NCBI GenBank assembly: GCA_946612175.1
Contig: CAMOEO010000082.1
Coordinates: 1-10,424, forward strand
Reading direction: 5' to 3'
DNA from: an uncultured Verrucomicrobiota bacterium
GTDB lineage: Bacteria; Verrucomicrobiota; Kiritimatiellia; RFP12; UBA3636
DNA length: 10,424 nucleotides
Shown: one piece after another, positions 8,301-10,424 of the stretch
Layout: every line of letters begins with the position of its first letter
Numbering within the stretch: position 1 is the stretch's first letter
Notes under the pieces: model-generated
What the model was told of the DNA's origin: nothing
The model's input: the letters and a program-made list of their open reading frames with translations, nothing else
Database searches by the model: none
Program-made: the position numbers and the translations under genes

Positions 8301-8983
8301 ACGGCGGAGCCGGGGGAGACGTGGAGGTTGGAGGCGAAGAGGTTGTCGACGCGGGCGGCGGGGTCGATCGCGCGCTTGACGAGGCGCCCGACGCTCTCGG
8401 GCCAGATCGCCCAGAGCGCGGCGAGGACGCCGATCGCGGCGGCGGCGAGCACGAGCTTGGGCTTGACGGTGCGGATCGTGAACTCGTTGCGCAGGGAGAT
8501 GCCGCCGACGTCCGTCACGGCGGCGTCGGTCACGACCTTCATGAGCTCCTCGGAGCCCTCGGCGAGGGAGTCGGGGGAGGCCATGAGCTCGACGACGGTG
8601 GAGAGGCGCTCCTCCAGCTCGGGGTGGTTGCGCTCGATGAGCGCCGCGAGGCGCGCGGGCGTGAGGCGGCGCGAGAGCGGGCGCACGAGCGAGGCGTGGG
8701 CGACGACCGCCACGGCGGCGACGCCGACGGCCCAGAGCGCCCAGCGGACGAGCGGCTCGGTGATGACGACCATCGAGTCCACGGCCATGATGCAGAGCAC
8801 GGCGATCACCGCGGTCGCGAGGACGGCGAGGGACCCGCGGAGCAGGACGATGCGGCGGATGCGGGAGGCGGCCTGGCGGAGCTTGCGGGCGATCGGGCGG
8901 GGGAGGCGCTCGAAGGGAATGTCCGGGATGCGCGTGCTCGCGAGCGGCGTGCGCGCGGGTTGCTTCTTGCGAAAGAGGTTCAT
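5348..8983 (-). CDS. DUF4175-like large inner-membrane protein with coiled coil and Gln-rich repeats
   Basis: A 1211-residue protein of unknown function. N-terminal layout resembles DUF4175/TIGR02302-type proteins: basic cytoplasmic start, TM1 about 43-68, TM2 79-99, a cytoplasmic segment with ARLAALIERNHPELEERLSTVVEL (110-133), and TM3 about 176-194. By the positive-inside rule the remaining 1000 residues are periplasmic: beta-rich, Ig-like stretches (about 215-540), a long charged coiled coil (545-830), Trp-Asp repeats (878-963), a Gln-rich tract (995-1128) and a conserved-looking tail with PPEYRELVRDYFNAL (1191-1205). Start 8983 (MNLFRKKQ) is preferred: the in-frame upstream ATG at 9049 lies inside the probable -10 box, and there is no strong Shine-Dalgarno for either. 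It heads an operon with nadE. Relatives often sit near MoxR/VWA genes; none is here. A role in envelope stress or scaffolding is speculation. Confidence 0.85.
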   Translation of the reverse strand: MNLFRKKQPARTPLASTRIPDIPFERLPRPIARKLRQAASRIRRIVLLRGSLAVLATAVIAVLCIMAVDSMVVITEPLVRWALWAVGVAAVAVVAHASLVRPLSRRLTPARLAALIERNHPELEERLSTVVELMASPDSLAEGSEELMKVVTDAAVTDVGGISLRNEFTIRTVKPKLVLAAAAIGVLAALWAIWPESVGRLVKRAIDPAARVDNLFASNLHVSPGSAVVLLGEPFSVDLAIVGGFPGQAYLRTRRPGSRGETSERMTQTSAEREGDDGPAIRHYRHTIGSVDGSFTYRILCGSALTGDFEVEAVAPPDYTNAQITLRYPAYTGVEARTLPEGELDVAAVAGTRVELSVEPNRPLDGALLLADGDRPGAEDALSGRLSWSFELGEATAGSWAVRLWDGNGFTNSPVAHGLSIAADEPPAVELRYPTNLSFQLPSFGRIPVGFTVSDDFGVATPELQASADGGPWRRVRDLPVAQTPIEGVWAAADELRVGEVFPAPRSSVRFRIAVSDNLPEDLGGPHVAYSETVSVRLDGDRRTLSQQRLDAAKADVGRRADDVQRAIREALAKAEAALQEARSGRDETARDRVVESKDRIVKGEEIARSLLDETLSGPLAPLAPEARNLLESKLLPAHEAADDAAAADPASRPAEIQRLVDRLKDAEKGLAEFREEAEAKAEELAKAAEMQSLADRQKDLAEQAGREMSEEERKEWERKQAELREELERRAAELEKAGDPFADEEKRSERAAGEMEELARLQEKLADLQKKLADASSRDEAEKALRDMMPEMPRDASAQDLLERAQQDVVDKAAELRREIEALQSQLDALDRRKKPDGSEGDDGSENANPFDQARQNAQQAQQDAQQAMDAFQSNPDWDGRKDPDADVPQGDWDPNAEHAPWDGQKDPNAQEQPQNGQWDPDAQHAPWDGKKDPNAKDEPPKDGQWDPNAKRDPWDGKIDPNALMNQAADNMRKSADALRDAGERLREMGRDLQQQAMQQAQEAQQAMQQAQQAMQQQGQQQQGQQQQGQQQPQQGQPQQGQQQPQQGQQQGQQQPQQGQQQQGQQQPQQGQQQQGQQQPQQGQQQQNAAQQNAQQAANALQNLSQQMQQQAGQPQSQQQQQQQMQNGMPPPGQQQDSQSKGPHNPNEKPPNTDGVLEIPLPAFVTDMDWFKTKGDASAEQLENALKDVPPEYRELVRDYFNALNSQKQP
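5600..6001 (-). repeat. Gln-rich low-complexity coding tract
   Basis: Codes for residues 995-1128 of the DUF4175-like protein, mostly Gln with Gly, Pro, Ala and Met. It opens with QAM-type heptad-like units (997-1018), continues into Gly/Gln/Pro tandem repeats, and ends with a short Asn/Ala-containing helix-like stretch and a run of seven or more Gln. Codons are almost all CAG, giving CTG-rich DNA on the plus strand. The antisense frame therefore looks like a poly-Leu membrane protein but is a shadow. Confidence 0.9.
5720..5896 (-). repeat. Five tandem copies of a GQQQPQQGQQQQ unit
   Basis: Residues 1030-1088 divide into five units beginning at Gly 1030, 1042, 1053, 1065 and 1077, of 12, 11, 12, 12 and 12 residues (33-36 bases each). 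Differences between units are a Pro for Gln in the first and one missing Gln in the second. In-frame length change by slippage or recombination is expected here, so copy number may vary between strains or be miscounted in assembly. Confidence 0.85.
6095..6352 (-). repeat. Trp-Asp-Pro-Asn-Ala repeat region
   Basis: Residues 878-963 of the DUF4175-like protein. Units start at Trp894, Trp920 and Trp947 (26, 27 and about 20 residues), with a degenerate half unit (PDWDGRKDPDAD) before them. Each unit reads roughly WDPNA-x2-x-PWDG-x-KDPNA followed by a Gln/Glu/Pro/Lys linker, so it has two WD half-motifs. The nucleotide units of 78-81 bases are also recognisably alike. I know no named domain with this pattern. 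Confidence 0.85.
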
Positions 8984-9044
8984 GTCGGTCTCTGGGGGCG
9001 GGGGCGGGCCGGAGGACGGCGTCCGCCGCGCGGGAATGACGGCA

Positions 9045-9074
9045 AGCATACCACAATCGTCGGCGCGAACGCAA
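9045..9074 (-). promoter_or_regulatory. Putative promoter of the DUF4175-like/nadE operon
   Basis: On the minus strand TTGCGT (9074-9069) and TATGCT (9050-9045) are 18 bases apart. Transcription would begin near 9038, about 55 bases before the ATG at 8983. The boxes match the consensus moderately; placement in an AT-richer patch between divergent genes supports it. Confidence 0.45.
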
Positions 9075-9078
9075 TTCC

Positions 9079-9107
9079 TTGACACGGAAGGTCCCTTTTG
9101 CTAGATT
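9079..9107 (+). promoter_or_regulatory. Sigma70-type promoter of the zinc-ribbon gene and probably rnpB
   Basis: A perfect -35 box TTGACA (9079-9084) and TAGATT (9102-9107) are exactly 17 bases apart. Transcription would start near 9114, about 43 bases before the GTG start. No separate promoter is evident before rnpB, so this may drive both. Confidence 0.72.
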
Positions 9108-9144
9108 CACCCGCCGTCTTTTCCACCTTTTCCAACCTTCATTC

Positions 9145-9148
9145 GGAG
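9145..9148 (+). promoter_or_regulatory. Ribosome binding site deciding the GTG start
   Basis: GGAG at 9145-9148 ends 8 bases before the GTG at 9157. It is the clearest Shine-Dalgarno in the window. It selects GTG over the in-frame ATG at 9079, which lies on the -35 box and would be untranscribed. Confidence 0.7.
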
Positions 9149-9156
9149 AACCCAGC

Positions 9157-9891
9157 GTGAGCGTCATCGACGAACTTCTGGACCTGCAGGCCCAGGACTC
9201 CATCATCCGGGATCTGGAGCGCCAGGTCCACGACATCCCGAAGAAGCGCAAGATCGAGAAGGACCGCCTCGAGGAGATCGAGCGCGAGCTCCAGCACGCG
9301 AAGGACGCCGTCGAGAACGGCGAGCGCAGCGTCGCGGGCTTCCAGCTCGAGATCGACCAGCAGAAGGGCCAGATCGAGAAGTACGAGCGCCAGCGGCAGG
9401 AGGTGAAGTCCAACGCGGAGTTCTCCGCGCTCGGCCGCCAGATCGAAAGCTGCCGGCGCGTCGTCTCGGACTACGAGGAGCGCATCGCCAAGGCCCGCGA
9501 CCACATCGAGACGGCCAAGGAGAACATCGCGATCGTCGAGGCCCGCTACGCCGAGGAGTCCGCCGCCGCCGAGGGCTACATCGCCTCGCTGCGCACGGAG
9601 CTGCTCGAGGCGCAGCACCGCCTCAACGAGGCGCAGGCCGTCCGCGACGAGAAGGCCCGCGCGATGGACGTCCCCGAGAAGCGCCGCTTCGTCGGCTACT
9701 ACGACCGCCTCCGGAAGAAGTACTTCCCGGTGGTCTTCCGCGTGCGCGGCGGAAACGCCTGCCCCGGCTGCCACATGGTGCTGCCCCCCTCCAAGATGCA
9801 GGAGGCCCAGCGCAACGCCAAGCTGGCGGACAGCCCGGGCAAGATGAACATCGTCGCGTGCGACTACTGCGGCCGCATGATCTTCAAGTAG
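9157..9891 (+). CDS. COG1579-type coiled-coil protein with C4 zinc ribbon
   Basis: A 244-residue soluble protein. Residues about 1-170 form a long charged helical hairpin (SVIDELLDLQAQDSIIRDLE onward, rich in Glu, Lys, Arg and Gln, no Pro except near 28). The C-terminal part has a zinc ribbon with Cys202-x2-Cys205 (CPGCHMVLPP) and Cys235-x2-Cys238 (CDYCGRMIF). This order and length match COG1579 proteins, which include Helicobacter HP0958 and chlamydial CT398, both reported to bind sigma54 (RpoN). HP0958 also binds flagellin mRNA. The role here is unknown: nucleic-acid binding or a partner role for RpoN are family-based guesses, and no sigma54 gene is in the window. A GTG start with GGAG upstream and a good promoter are seen. 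RNase P RNA begins 23 bases after the stop, suggesting one transcript. Confidence 0.9.
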   Translation: MSVIDELLDLQAQDSIIRDLERQVHDIPKKRKIEKDRLEEIERELQHAKDAVENGERSVAGFQLEIDQQKGQIEKYERQRQEVKSNAEFSALGRQIESCRRVVSDYEERIAKARDHIETAKENIAIVEARYAEESAAAEGYIASLRTELLEAQHRLNEAQAVRDEKARAMDVPEKRRFVGYYDRLRKKYFPVVFRVRGGNACPGCHMVLPPSKMQEAQRNAKLADSPGKMNIVACDYCGRMIFK

Positions 9892-9914
9892 ATCGGCGGT
9901 CCGCGGCCCTCTTC

Positions 9915-10301
9915 GTGTCGGGCCGGCGGACGACGGATCGCCGTGCGCCCCGGCGACGGGGCGGCGGAGGAAAGTCCGGACTCCGCAGGGCAGGGCGCCC
10001 CGCTCCCAGGCGGGGAAGGCGCGGGAAAGCCGCGCCGATGGACAGTGCCACAGAAACAAACCGCCCGGGGGCGACCCCGCGGCAAGGGTGAAAAGGCGGT
10101 GCAAGAGACCACCGCGCGTCCCGGCGACGGGACGCGGCAAGGCAAACCCCGCCCGGAGCAAGATCAAATAGGGGGCGCATCGTGCGGCCCGCACGGGTTC
10201 CCGCAAGGGACGGCGCCCCGGGTTGATTGCCAAGACGAATGATCCGACCCGCCCGCGAGGGCGGAGACAGAATCCGGCTTATGACTCCACCAGTCCGACA
10301 C
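9915..10301 (+). ncRNA. rnpB: RNase P RNA, bacterial class A
   Basis: The catalytic RNA that removes 5' leaders from pre-tRNAs. Conserved core elements appear in order: GAGGAAAGTCCGGACTCC (9967-9984, 5' strand of P4), ACAGTGCCACAGAAA (10042-10056), GGGTGAAAAGG, GCAAGAGACCACCG (10101-10114), GAGCAAGATCAAATAGGGG (10157-10175) and AGACAGAATCCGGCTTAT (10265-10282, 3' strand of P4). The GGT at 10221-10223 lies where the tRNA CCA-binding GGU of L15 is expected. The ends are set by P1: GTGTCGG (9915-9921) pairs with CCGACAC (10295-10301). Three hairpins are capped with GCGA tetraloops (for example 9948-9961 and 10116-10135). About 387 bases, normal for class A. Probably processed from a transcript that begins upstream of the zinc-ribbon gene. 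Exact ends are uncertain by a few bases. Confidence 0.95.
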
Positions 10302-10424
10302 CTTTCCACCGGCCTCGCGGCGATCCTCGCCGCGGCGGCCGTCCTTTCCCTCGGCGTCGCCGCGGCGGCGCTGCGCGGGGCGCTTCGCCCCGGCGACGCC
10401 GGCGCCGCGGAGGGCGCGGCGGCG
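10281..10424 (+). CDS. Possible membrane or exported protein, N-terminus only
   Basis: An open frame of 48 codons running off the window, starting MTPPVRHLSTGLAAILAAAA and followed by more Ala/Leu/Val/Gly up to about residue 33, then a Pro/Gly/Asp/Ala-rich linker. This looks like a signal anchor or single TM helix with a positively charged N-terminus. The ATG lies inside the 3' end of rnpB, within the conserved GGCTTATG, and no other ATG, GTG or TTG follows in frame in the window. The only GGAG is 15 bases upstream, too far for a good ribosome binding site. Alternatives: the true start lies outside the window, or the frame is non-coding and open only because of high GC. No family is recognised. 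Confidence 0.4.
   Translation, partial: MTPPVRHLSTGLAAILAAAAVLSLGVAAAALRGALRPGDAGAAEGAAA
10316..10334 (+). other. GC-rich hairpin just after rnpB
   Basis: CGCGGCGA (10316-10323) pairs perfectly with TCGCCGCG (10327-10334) around a TCC loop, 14 bases after the rnpB P1 stem. TCCTTT follows seven bases later (10342-10347). It may help end or process the rnpB transcript, but the T run is poor and it lies inside the possible downstream reading frame. Confidence 0.3.

Noticed and set aside
5549..9082. A 1177-codon plus-strand open frame with poly-Leu repeats
   Set aside because: It is the antisense shadow of the DUF4175-like gene. The Leu runs are the complement of CAG glutamine codons, and high GC keeps stops rare. 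The sense frame has TM segments, coiled coil and a conserved-looking tail.
9079..9156. ATG at 9079 as the start of the zinc-ribbon gene
   Set aside because: It lies on the -35 box; the GTG at 9157 has a well-spaced GGAG and fits the usual start of the family.

Overview
This is a GC-rich window (roughly 70% by eye) from a Gram-negative bacterium. A lipid A-type acyltransferase next to an MsbA-like exporter indicates an outer membrane with LPS or a similar glycolipid. The very large DUF4175-like inner-membrane protein and the zinc-ribbon/coiled-coil protein are compatible with the PVC group (Verrucomicrobiota/Kiritimatiellota) or Planctomycetota. That placement is inference from family knowledge, not from a marker-gene comparison.

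Layout. (1) Minus strand 3044-34: an MsbA-type ABC exporter followed after 2 bases by an LpxL/HtrB-type acyltransferase, read from a promoter with a perfect TATAAT at 3112-3117. Together they fit acylation and flipping of a lipid A-like lipid. (2) Plus strand 3250-3337: tRNA-Ser(GGA) with encoded CCA, its own promoter and a strong downstream hairpin. (3) Minus strand 8983-3450: a two-gene operon. A 1211-residue DUF4175-like membrane protein with Trp-Asp repeats and a long Gln-rich tandem repeat overlaps by 4 bases a glutamine-dependent NAD+ synthetase. (4) Plus strand from 9157: a COG1579-type coiled-coil zinc-ribbon protein, then 23 bases later the class A RNase P RNA (rnpB). A possible membrane-protein ORF starts inside the rnpB 3' end and runs off the window.

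Two divergent intergenic regions (3045-3249 and 8984-9156) each hold a promoter on both strands; in the second the two -35 boxes are 4 bases apart. The region at 3338-3449 is convergent and holds hairpins only. Bases 1-33 contain no supported feature.

Most of the window is housekeeping. I found no defence system, CRISPR array, mobile element or clear biosynthetic cluster. The least explained parts are the repeat-bearing periplasmic region of the DUF4175-like protein and its coupling to nadE, the Ala/Glu-rich insertion in the ABC exporter, and the rnpB neighbourhood.
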